Assembly (NCBI GenBank): GCA_946536155.1
Contig: CAMNEB010000010.1
Coordinates: forward strand, 1-33,741
Direction of reading: 5' to 3'
DNA: 33,741 nt
From: an uncultured Lachnospiraceae bacterium
GTDB lineage: Bacteria > Bacillota > Clostridia > Lachnospirales > Lachnospiraceae
Below, one piece after another: positions 24,525 through 31,838 of the stretch (its first letter is position 1; the number at the start of each line of letters is the position of its first letter). The notes under the pieces are model-generated. The model made no database searches, was not told the origin of the DNA, and worked only from the letters and a program-made list of their open reading frames with translations. The translations under genes were made by a program, and so were the position numbers.

Positions 24525-25760
24525 ATGAAGCTTGCTGTTATAGGATGCGGAATGTCGGGAATGGCTGCCGTGATATCGGCGGTCACAAACGGCGCAGATC
24601 CCCGCAGCATAACCATATATGAATCTTTAGGCAGGGCGGGAAGAAAGATCCTTGCCACAGGAAATGGAAGATGCAATCTCGGAAACGAGTTTACGGATAA
24701 GAACTGTTTTTACGTCTCCAAGGAAGGCGGAGATGAGTTTTTGTCCGGGATTCTTTCTTCTTACAATGTTCAGGATCTAAAAGAGTTCTATTCTTCGCTG
24801 GGCATCATCACTGTTTCAAAAAACGGATATCTCTATCCCAGGTCCCTTCAGGCAGGTGCGGTTCTTTCCGCACTTCTGGACAGGGTTGTTTCTTACGGCA
24901 TAAGGATAGAGTATGAAAAGACAGTTCAGAGCATAACCCCGGACAGGGATTCTTTTATCGTAAAGACAGGTGCCGCAGAAGAGAGATACGATCTTGTTAT
25001 AGTTTCTTCCGGATTCGGGTCCGGCGGTTTCGATGTTCCCTCACCTCACCTTGCGGAGCTGTTTAAGGAACAACATATCAGCTTCAGAAAGCCGCTTCCC
25101 GCACTCTGTCCGCTGAAGGTCAGAGAGGATATCAAAAAACTGGCGGGAGTCAGGGCTGCCGGAAGGGTGAGCGTATTTGTAAACGGAAACAGTCAGGGAA
25201 GCGATGAAGGCGAGATCCAGTTTACAAAAGATAATGTATCCGGAATACCCGTTTTTCAGATATCAAGGACAGCTTCGATCGCTCTTTCCGAGGGCAGAGA
25301 GGTAAAGCTGGTCCTTAACATGATGCCGGAAGTGAATTCTTATGAGCTGAAGGGTATCCTGTCATCCGTTACCGGATGCGATCCCGGAAAGAGCATACTT
25401 TCCGCCATGTGCGGATTTTTGAATAAAGCACTTTCAGCTTATATTCTGAGCAGATGCGCTATAGCTCCGGAAACGCCCTGCGGCTCTTTAAAGGGCAGGG
25501 ATAAAGATGCCATTCTGCGTAACATAACGGAACTTGGATTTACCGTAAAAGCTTCGGAGGATAAGAACAGGGCACAGACCATGGCAGGCGGCGTCGCACC
25601 CTCAGAGCTTGATATGTGCGAGCTTAAAAAGATACCGGGAATGTTTGTGACCGGAGAACTCATAGATGCCGACGGAAAGTGCGGCGGCTACAATCTCTAC
25701 CTTGCCTGGGCAACGGGACTTATGGCCGGCAAAAAGGCTGCGGGATATTATAAAAAATGA
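24525..25760 (+). CDS. BaiN/HI0933-family flavoprotein (aminoacetone-oxidase-type)
   Basis: The 411-residue protein has the FAD dinucleotide site VIGCGMSGMAAVISAV, the family motif GRAGRKILATGNGRCNLGN, and the C-terminal MAGGVAPSEL and FVTGELIDADGKCGGYNLYLAWATG, typical of the HI0933/YhiN group. Some members (BaiN of Clostridium scindens) are reported to act in bile-acid reduction, but most of the family has no known substrate, so this should not be read as bile-acid metabolism. A pair of Asn/Gly residues in CNLGN and the late GGxNLYLAWATG segment complete the FAD site. AAGGTGATG precedes ATG 24525. Its stop overlaps the start of another flavoprotein gene as ATGA. Confidence 0.88.
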   Translation: MKLAVIGCGMSGMAAVISAVTNGADPRSITIYESLGRAGRKILATGNGRCNLGNEFTDKNCFYVSKEGGDEFLSGILSSYNVQDLKEFYSSLGIITVSKNGYLYPRSLQAGAVLSALLDRVVSYGIRIEYEKTVQSITPDRDSFIVKTGAAEERYDLVIVSSGFGSGGFDVPSPHLAELFKEQHISFRKPLPALCPLKVREDIKKLAGVRAAGRVSVFVNGNSQGSDEGEIQFTKDNVSGIPVFQISRTASIALSEGREVKLVLNMMPEVNSYELKGILSSVTGCDPGKSILSAMCGFLNKALSAYILSRCAIAPETPCGSLKGRDKDAILRNITELGFTVKASEDKNRAQTMAGGVAPSELDMCELKKIPGMFVTGELIDADGKCGGYNLYLAWATGLMAGKKAAGYYKK

Positions 25761-27424
25761 TACGTATAGACCAGATAAAGATAAGACCGCTCACTGAAGA
25801 GGGGCTGCTTAAAAAAGCAGCTTCTCTGCTTAAGGTAAGACCGGGGGATATTAGTTTTGTCAGGATCCTCAGACGCTCCGTGGATGCAAGGAAGAAGCCT
25901 GATGTCGTTTATACCTGCAGTATATTGATTTCGGCTCACGATGAAGATAAGATCCTTAAAAGGGTTTCCGGCGCTTCAAATATAAGCCGCTACGAGCCCG
26001 TGACATACAGTTTTCCCATAGAGGGAAAAGAAGAGCTTAAGGAAAGACCCCTTATTGTCGGCATGGGACCTGCGGGTCTTTTTTGTGCATATGAGCTTGC
26101 AAAATACGGATACAGGCCTCTTGTCATAGAGCGCGGAAAGTGCGCAGAGGAAAGAAGAGAGGATGTAAAGAGATTCTGGGAAACCGGAGTCCTTGATAAA
26201 GAGTCCAATGTTCAGTTCGGCGAAGGCGGCGCGGGTACTTTTTCGGACGGAAAATTAAATACCACCGTAAAGGATAAAAACGGCCGTGTTACGGAAGTCC
26301 TTACGATATTTGCAGAAAACGGGGCACCGGGAGAGATACTCTATGATGCCCATCCCCATCTGGGAACTGACATACTTCCTGATATTGTCTCAAATATCCG
26401 CGAGAAGATAAAAGAAAACGGCGGAGAGGTCAGGTTTGAGACAAGGCTTGCAGGGATCGATGTAAGAGACGGACGCGTTGTATCGGTCATACTTGAAAGC
26501 CCGGAAGGAACAGAGACCGTACCTGTCACCGCGGTCATCCTTGCTACGGGACATTCGGCAAGGGATACATACGAAATGCTCTATGATGCGGGGCTTAAGA
26601 TGGAACCCAAGCCTTTTGCCGCAGGGTTCAGAGTCCAGCACCCCCAGTCCTTTATAAACATTTCCCAGTACGGATCCGATGAAGCCGCAAAGGAATTTGG
26701 TGCATCCCCCTATAAGCTTACGGCTAATTTCGGGGACAGAGGAGTCTTTTCCTTCTGCATGTGTCCCGGCGGCTATGTGGTCAACTCTTCATCAGAGCCG
26801 GGGGAGACGGTCGTTAACGGTATGAGCTACAGCGGAAGAGATTCCGAAAATGCCAACTCTGCCATAGTCGTATCCATCCCTGTTTCCGAATACGGATCGG
26901 ACCATCCTCTTGCGGGGATCGAATATCAGAGAAAGCTTGAGAGAAGAGCTTATGAACTTGCGGGAGGCCGCATCCCGGCCCAGAGATATTCGGATTTCAA
27001 AAAGGCTGTGACGGGGATAGGTGCATACAGCGAGGGCGATGCAGACAATCGGAACGGATCGGGTGATGTCGGCTATAGTGACTCCCCTCAGGAGATGATA
27101 CGTCCCGTATTTAAGGGTGATTATGAATGGTGCGATCTTTCAGGGATATTTGACGGGGATATAAACAGGCTCTTTATAGACGGAATGGATCATTTCGGAA
27201 AGGTCATAAAGGGCTTTGACAGGCCGGATGCCATTATGGCAGGCGTTGAATCAAGGACCAGTTCTCCCGTTAGGATCCCGAGGGATGAGAATATGGAGTC
27301 AGGCATTTCAGGCATCATCCCCGCGGGCGAGGGAGCGGGATATGCGGGGGGAATAACCTCCGCCGCCGTCGATGGGCTGAGAGCCGCAGAGGCTGTAGCC
27401 CGCAGATATGCGCCTTTTCGCTGA
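25757..27424 (+). CDS. uncharacterised FAD-dependent dehydrogenase (COG2509 type)
   Basis: This 555-residue protein starts with a small alpha/beta domain (residues 1-90; RIDQIKIRPLTEEGLLKKAA, DISFVRILRRSVDARKK). The FAD-binding core follows: VGMGPAGLFCAYELAKYGYR, NVQFGEGGAGTFSDGKLNT, ATGHSARDTYEML and the end IIPAGEGAGYAGGITSAAVDG. This order is that of the COG2509 family, widespread in Firmicutes and without an established substrate. It is cytoplasmic with no membrane helix. A cysteine-containing motif FSFCMCPGGYVV near residue 335 is family-typical. The start overlaps the previous flavoprotein by 4 bases, so the two are translated together. A new promoter begins at 27426, two bases after its stop. 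Confidence 0.88.
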   Translation: MIRIDQIKIRPLTEEGLLKKAASLLKVRPGDISFVRILRRSVDARKKPDVVYTCSILISAHDEDKILKRVSGASNISRYEPVTYSFPIEGKEELKERPLIVGMGPAGLFCAYELAKYGYRPLVIERGKCAEERREDVKRFWETGVLDKESNVQFGEGGAGTFSDGKLNTTVKDKNGRVTEVLTIFAENGAPGEILYDAHPHLGTDILPDIVSNIREKIKENGGEVRFETRLAGIDVRDGRVVSVILESPEGTETVPVTAVILATGHSARDTYEMLYDAGLKMEPKPFAAGFRVQHPQSFINISQYGSDEAAKEFGASPYKLTANFGDRGVFSFCMCPGGYVVNSSSEPGETVVNGMSYSGRDSENANSAIVVSIPVSEYGSDHPLAGIEYQRKLERRAYELAGGRIPAQRYSDFKKAVTGIGAYSEGDADNRNGSGDVGYSDSPQEMIRPVFKGDYEWCDLSGIFDGDINRLFIDGMDHFGKVIKGFDRPDAIMAGVESRTSSPVRIPRDENMESGISGIIPAGEGAGYAGGITSAAVDGLRAAEAVARRYAPFR

Positions 27425-27425
27425 T

Positions 27426-27454
27426 TTGACTATTTAACGGCACTGATTTATATT
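27426..27454 (+). promoter_or_regulatory. proB promoter (TTGACT - 17 bp - TATATT)
   Basis: TTGACT at 27426-27431 and TATATT at 27449-27454 are spaced by 17 bases. Transcription would start near 27461, placing the ORF-track ATG (27462) at the 5' end of the mRNA and leaving a leader of about 33 bases before ATG 27495. Confidence 0.72.
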
Positions 27455-27494
27455 AGGTTAGATGCTTAAAATTTCGATAAAGGCTGGTCAGAAA

Positions 27495-28361
27495 ATGAGT
27501 TCTTTGAGAGATGATTTTAAAAATAAAAAAAGGATCGTAGTCAAGATCGGATCATCGTCCATCAACCACCCCGAGAGCGGCGGAATGGATTTTTCCAGGA
27601 TCGAGCTTCTTGTAAGACAGCTCTGTGACATACACAATTCCGGCAAGGATGTGGCTCTCGTATCATCGGGTGCCATTGCCGCCGGCAAATATGCCATAGG
27701 CTACGGAAGGGACAGATCCGTATCCCATGAACTTACCCTTCCCCAGAAGCAGGCATGTGCCGCTATCGGACAGGGAAGGCTCATGAACATATATGAGAAG
27801 TTTTTCTCCGAATATAACCAGCTTCCCGCTCAGGTCCTCATGACCAAGGATACCATCCTCAATGATACCAACCGCGAGAATGCGACAAATACCTTCAGGG
27901 CACTTCTCGATATGGGCGTGATCCCTATAGTAAACGAAAATGATACCATAGCAACTCATGAGATCGAGATCGGAGACAACGATACTCTTTCCGCAATGGT
28001 TGCTTCCATGATAGATGCGGATCTCCTCATTCTTTTATCGGATATAGACGGGCTCTATACCGACGATCCCAACAGGAATCCCGATGCGAGATTCATCGGT
28101 GAAGTGGATGAGATCACGGATGAGTATCTGGAAATGGGCAAAGGCTCCACCGGGACCGGCATGGGTACCGGAGGCATGAGCACCAAGCTCAATGCCGCAA
28201 GGATCGCAACAATGTCCGGAGCGGATATGGTCATCTGTTCCAGCAAGGATCTTACCGTCCTCGGAAGGATAATCGCCGGAGAAGAAGTGGGAACCGCATT
28301 CAGATCCAACAGGGATGAAAGCTTCGATCTTAAGAGCTTTGTATCAGAGATACTTAAATGA
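27495..28361 (+). CDS. proB: glutamate 5-kinase, short form without PUA domain
   Basis: ProB phosphorylates glutamate, the first step to proline. Family motifs are RIVVKIGSSS, ALVSSGAIAAG, LPQKQACAAIGQGRLM, PIVNENDTIA, LLILLSDIDGLYTDDP and GTGMGTGGMSTKLNAARIA. The preferred start is ATG 27495 (MSSLRDDFKNKKRIVV), giving 288 residues; the track's ATG 27462 coincides with the predicted transcription start. The ribosome site (AAAGG) is weak and somewhat distant. The protein ends after the kinase domain, without the C-terminal PUA domain of E. coli ProB (367 residues); short forms are known in other bacteria. proA follows after one intervening gene. Proline feedback would act on the kinase domain as in other ProB proteins, but this is not visible. 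Confidence 0.94.
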   Translation: MSSLRDDFKNKKRIVVKIGSSSINHPESGGMDFSRIELLVRQLCDIHNSGKDVALVSSGAIAAGKYAIGYGRDRSVSHELTLPQKQACAAIGQGRLMNIYEKFFSEYNQLPAQVLMTKDTILNDTNRENATNTFRALLDMGVIPIVNENDTIATHEIEIGDNDTLSAMVASMIDADLLILLSDIDGLYTDDPNRNPDARFIGEVDEITDEYLEMGKGSTGTGMGTGGMSTKLNAARIATMSGADMVICSSKDLTVLGRIIAGEEVGTAFRSNRDESFDLKSFVSEILK

Positions 28362-28373
28362 CAAGAGGTTTTT

Positions 28374-28982
28374 ATGGCGGAGAAAATACCCGAAATCACC
28401 AAAAAACAGATCAGGACCGATATCATCGCAAAGCGTGATGCACTGACGGAAGCCGTAAGAAGGAGCGCCGCAGATCAGCTTTTTGCAAAGGTATTATCGG
28501 ATCCTTTCTACGTAAAGGCAAAGAGAATCCTCGGATTCATGCCCTTCGGAAGCGAGATAGACGTAAGACCCATCCTTGAACAGGCTATCAGGGATGAAAA
28601 GGAAGTATTTGTTCCCAGGATCACGACCAACGGATTCCACAAAGAGATGGAGTTTAGAAAGGTCAAAGATCTTGATCCGGTCAGTTTTTCGTTCGGAAAA
28701 TACAAGATCTTAGAGCCGTCTCCCGAGAACGATCTTTATGAGTACAATGAAGCGGAGGCTATGATGCTTCCCGCAAGGGATCTCATGATCATGCCCGGTG
28801 TGGCTTTTGACCGTTACAATAAGAGAGTCGGATACGGCGGGGGATATTACGACAGATTCCTTGAAGACAAGCTCACACTCAGGCTCCATTCCATTGCGGT
28901 ATGCTTTGAATGTCAGTTTGTCGATTACGAGATACCCGAGGATGAAGGCGATGCCAGACCCTTCAAGGTTTTTAAGGCATGA
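28374..28982 (+). CDS. 5-formyltetrahydrofolate cyclo-ligase
   Basis: The enzyme (MTHFS, YgfA/FAU1 family) uses ATP to turn 5-formyl-THF, a dead-end inhibitor, into 5,10-methenyl-THF. The 202-residue protein has the N-terminal basic segment KKQIRTDIIAKRDAL, FMPFGSEIDVRPIL, and the signature MPGVAFDRYNKRVGYGGGYYDRFL near residues 142-165, read in two parts. The C-terminal block AVCFECQFVDYEIP is also typical. It lies 12 bases after proB and 60 bases before proA, in the middle of a proline operon. Its substrate pathway connects to fhs and folD 14 kb upstream. The family is certain enough; a second role with glutamyl-phosphate chemistry would be speculation. Confidence 0.92.
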   Translation: MAEKIPEITKKQIRTDIIAKRDALTEAVRRSAADQLFAKVLSDPFYVKAKRILGFMPFGSEIDVRPILEQAIRDEKEVFVPRITTNGFHKEMEFRKVKDLDPVSFSFGKYKILEPSPENDLYEYNEAEAMMLPARDLMIMPGVAFDRYNKRVGYGGGYYDRFLEDKLTLRLHSIAVCFECQFVDYEIPEDEGDARPFKVFKA

Positions 28983-29042
28983 TCTTTTTCTGAGAGTGAC
29001 TGCACCATATGAAATATAAGACTCACAGGGAGGAGCATTTGT

Positions 29043-30293
29043 ATGTCAGATCTTATAAGACTTGGCGAAAATGCCTGCAGAGCAAAGTATAAAGCACAGG
29101 CTCTTACGACCGATAAGAAAAACAAAGTCCTTGTAAAATGCGCCGCATCACTTAAAGAGCGTGCGGAGGAGATATTAAAAGCTAATGAGAAAGACCTCGA
29201 AACTGCCGCAGCAAACGGCATGAAGGAGGCTATGATCGACAGGCTCAGATTAACCGCTGAGAGGATAGACGGAATATCCGAGGGAATAGTTCAGGTTTCG
29301 GAGCTTCCCGATCCGATAGGAGAAGTCCTCGATGAATGGGAGAGGCCTAACGGCATCAGGATAAAAAAGGTCAGGGTTCCCATGGGCGTTATAGGCATCA
29401 TCTATGAATCAAGACCCAATGTCACAGCAGATGCTTTTTCCCTTACTTTTAAAGCGGGAAGCGCGTGCATACTAAAGGGCGGAAGCGATGCCATCGAATC
29501 TAACAAAGCTATCGTCAGGGTCCTCAGAGATGTTCTCACATCCGAAGGACTCGATGCAGATATACTCCAGCTTATTGAAGATACCGACAGAGCCGTTACC
29601 ACTGAGTTCATGAAGATGAAGCAGTATGTTGATGTGCTCATCCCCAGAGGCGGCGCGGGACTTATCCGTGCGGTGGTGGAGAATTCCCTTATCCCCGTTA
29701 TAGAGACGGGAACCGGAAACTGCCACGTCTATGTCGACAAGGATGCCGATCTTGATATGGCTGTCGAAATAGTCTTCAATGCCAAGACCCAGAGGATCTC
29801 GGTATGCAATGCATGTGAGAGCCTTGTGGTACATTCCGCAGTGCTTGAAAGCTTCCTTCCGAAGCTTAAGGAAAAGCTCTCATCCAAAAATGTAGAGCTC
29901 AGGTGCGATGCGGCATCCCTCGGAGTTCTCGGTGACGGAGCTACAGCCGCAACGGAAGAGGATTTTGGTAAAGAATATCTCGACTATATCCTCTCGGTAA
30001 AGACCGTCGATTCCGTAGAGGAAGCCGTGGATCATATAAACAGATACAGCACACATCACTCCGAAACCATCGTTACGGAGAATAAGAAGGCTGCGGAGTA
30101 TTTCCTTGAAGGCGTAGATGCAGCCTGCGTATATGTAAATGTTTCGACCAGATTCACCGACGGATTCGAATTCGGATTCGGCGCCGAGATCGGTATCTCT
30201 ACCCAGAAGCTTCATGCAAGAGGACCTATGGGACTCAGGGAGATAACCTCATACAAGTATGAGATAACCGGCAGCGGTCAGGTCAGAGGATAA
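29043..30293 (+). CDS. proA: glutamate-5-semialdehyde dehydrogenase (gamma-glutamyl phosphate reductase)
   Basis: ProA reduces gamma-glutamyl phosphate with NADPH to glutamate semialdehyde, the second step of proline synthesis. The 416-residue aldehyde-dehydrogenase-fold protein has the catalytic cysteine at C255 in ISVCNACESLVVH (family usually S-CNA-ETLLV). Other conserved segments are VPMGVIGIIYESRPNVTADA, IPRGGAGLI, ETGTGNCHVYVD, ARGPMGLREITSYKYEITG (read in part) and STRFTDGFEFGFGAEIGIST. GGGAGGAG precedes ATG 29043 by about 8 bases, a strong site. The 60-base gap before it shows no convincing promoter or hairpin. gltX follows after 23 bases, so proline synthesis and glutamate charging share a transcript. 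Confidence 0.97.
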   Translation: MSDLIRLGENACRAKYKAQALTTDKKNKVLVKCAASLKERAEEILKANEKDLETAAANGMKEAMIDRLRLTAERIDGISEGIVQVSELPDPIGEVLDEWERPNGIRIKKVRVPMGVIGIIYESRPNVTADAFSLTFKAGSACILKGGSDAIESNKAIVRVLRDVLTSEGLDADILQLIEDTDRAVTTEFMKMKQYVDVLIPRGGAGLIRAVVENSLIPVIETGTGNCHVYVDKDADLDMAVEIVFNAKTQRISVCNACESLVVHSAVLESFLPKLKEKLSSKNVELRCDAASLGVLGDGATAATEEDFGKEYLDYILSVKTVDSVEEAVDHINRYSTHHSETIVTENKKAAEYFLEGVDAACVYVNVSTRFTDGFEFGFGAEIGISTQKLHARGPMGLREITSYKYEITGSGQVRG

Positions 30294-30316
30294 ATCAGAA
30301 CGGAAGAAGGTAAAAA

Positions 30317-31771
30317 ATGCAGAAGATAAGAACAAGATATGCTCCCTCACCCACGGGAAGAATGCATGTGGGCAATCTCAGGACAGCTCTGTATGAGTTC
30401 CTGGTGGCAAGGCATGCGGGAGGCGATTTCATGCTCCGCATAGAGGATACCGATCAGGAGCGTTTTGTGGAAGGCGCCATAGATCTTATCAACAGGACTC
30501 TCGAGCAGACCGGACTTACCTATGATGAAGGCCCCGACAAGGACGGAGGCGTTGGTCCCTATGTCCAGAGCGAGAGAGTAAAGACCGGAATATACATGAA
30601 ATATGCCAAAGAACTCATAGACAAGGGCGAGGCATATTACTGCTTCTGTGACAAGGAGAGACTAGCTTCTCTTAAAACACAGGTGGCGGAAGACGGCAAG
30701 ACCATAACCGTATATGACAAGCACTGTCTCGGACTTTCAAAAGAGGAGATAGAGAAGAATTTAAGCGAGGGCAAGCCCTTTGTTATAAGGCAGAACATCC
30801 CCAACGAGGGAACCACCACCTTCAGTGATGAGCTTTACGGAGACATCACCGTGGAAAATTCCGAGCTCGATGATATGATCCTCATCAAGTCCGACGGATT
30901 CCCCACTTATAATTTTGCGAATGTTGTTGATGATCACACCATGAACATCACACATGTCGTCAGAGGAAACGAGTATATATCCTCATCTCCAAAATACCAG
31001 AGACTCTATGATGCATTCGGATGGGAGAGCCCCGTTTATATTCATCTGCCCCTCATCACGGACGAGAATCATAAAAAGCTCTCCAAGAGAAGCGGACATT
31101 CTTCTTTTGAGGATCTTACGGAGCAGGGATTCCTTCCCGAAGCCATCATCAATTACGTTGCGCTCCTTGGCTGGTCACCCGAAGATAACAGAGAGATCTT
31201 TTCTCTCGAAGAACTCATAAAAGAGTTCGATTATCACAGGATCAGCAAGTCCCCTGCAGTCTTCGATATTCAGAAGCTCAGATGGATGAACGGAGAATAT
31301 CTGAAGGCAATGGACGATGATAAATTCTTCGAGATGGCTAAGCCTTATCTTGAGAGTTCCCTCGGAGATAAATTCGACCTCAAGAAGATCGCTGCCAAGG
31401 TCAAGACCAGGATTGAGGTGTTCCCCGATATCGAGGGACAGGTAGATTTCTTCAGAGAGGTTCCCGAATACGACAAAGGGTTCTATACCAACAAAAAGAA
31501 CAAGATCGATGCGGCAGGATCTCTTTCGGTCCTTAAAGACGTTCTTCCTCTGCTCGAATCTTCGGATGATTATTCAAACGATGCGCTCTATGCAAAGCTT
31601 CTTGATTATGCGACCGGGAAGGGATACAAGAACGGTTATGTTATGTGGCCCATCAGGATCGCACTTTCGGGAAAGATGATGACTCCCGCAGGCGCAACTG
31701 AGATCCTTGAGATCCTCGGAAAGGATGAGTCCGTCAGAAGGATCAAAGCAGCGATTGAAAAGCTGAGCTGA
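30317..31771 (+). CDS. gltX: glutamyl-tRNA synthetase
   Basis: GltX charges tRNA-Glu (and tRNA-Gln in bacteria that use the amidotransferase route). It is a class I enzyme of 484 residues. The HIGH motif is HVGN in APSPTGRMHVGNLRTALYE (H17-N20), and the KMSKS loop is KLSKR (K254-R258). Further motifs are RIEDTDQERFVEGA and YNFANVVDDHTMNITHVVRG. The C-terminal anticodon-binding region includes KIAAKVKTRIEVFPDIEGQ and VMWPIRIALSGKMMTPAGATEILEILG. It is the last gene of the proB operon, followed by a terminator-like hairpin. The promoter candidate for the helicase begins inside its last codons. Ribosome site GGAAGAAGG precedes ATG 30317. Confidence 0.97.
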   Translation: MQKIRTRYAPSPTGRMHVGNLRTALYEFLVARHAGGDFMLRIEDTDQERFVEGAIDLINRTLEQTGLTYDEGPDKDGGVGPYVQSERVKTGIYMKYAKELIDKGEAYYCFCDKERLASLKTQVAEDGKTITVYDKHCLGLSKEEIEKNLSEGKPFVIRQNIPNEGTTTFSDELYGDITVENSELDDMILIKSDGFPTYNFANVVDDHTMNITHVVRGNEYISSSPKYQRLYDAFGWESPVYIHLPLITDENHKKLSKRSGHSSFEDLTEQGFLPEAIINYVALLGWSPEDNREIFSLEELIKEFDYHRISKSPAVFDIQKLRWMNGEYLKAMDDDKFFEMAKPYLESSLGDKFDLKKIAAKVKTRIEVFPDIEGQVDFFREVPEYDKGFYTNKKNKIDAAGSLSVLKDVLPLLESSDDYSNDALYAKLLDYATGKGYKNGYVMWPIRIALSGKMMTPAGATEILEILGKDESVRRIKAAIEKLS

Positions 31772-31784
31772 AAAATGATATATT
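31755..31784 (+). promoter_or_regulatory. possible helicase promoter inside the gltX end (TTGAAA - 18 bp - TATATT)
   Basis: TTGAAA at 31755-31760 lies in the last gltX codons and TATATT at 31779-31784 follows after 18 bases. Transcription would start near 31791, exactly at the 5' arm of the hairpin. It would give the helicase its own transcript despite the terminator-like structure. Confidence 0.55.
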
Positions 31785-31787
31785 GAG

Positions 31788-31838
31788 AAAGCCCCCGGAG
31801 AAGGCATCTGCTTTTGATGCTCATTCGGAGGCTTTTTT
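31788..31838 (+). terminator. terminator-like hairpin with U-tract that also holds the helicase ribosome site
   Basis: The arms AAAGCCCCCG and CGGAGGCTTT pair with one C-A mismatch. An inner stem GCATC/GATGC closes a 7-base loop, with a small internal loop between the two stems. Six T residues follow (31833-31838), immediately before the ATG of the helicase. It can end gltX transcripts. The 3' arm contains GGAGG, so on any transcript that passes it the ribosome site is paired. Confidence 0.75.
31827..31831 (+). promoter_or_regulatory. helicase ribosome binding site inside the hairpin arm
   Basis: GGAGG lies 7 bases before ATG 31839 and is wholly inside the 3' arm of the hairpin, so access requires the hairpin to open. 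Confidence 0.75.

Noticed and set aside
28983-29042. A regulatory element in the 60-base gap before proA
   Set aside because: Boxes resembling TATGAA and TATAAG occur, but without a -35 match or a stable hairpin.
30294-30316. A T-box or other tRNA-sensing leader before gltX
   Set aside because: There are only 23 bases between proA and gltX, and no such structure is present before proB either.
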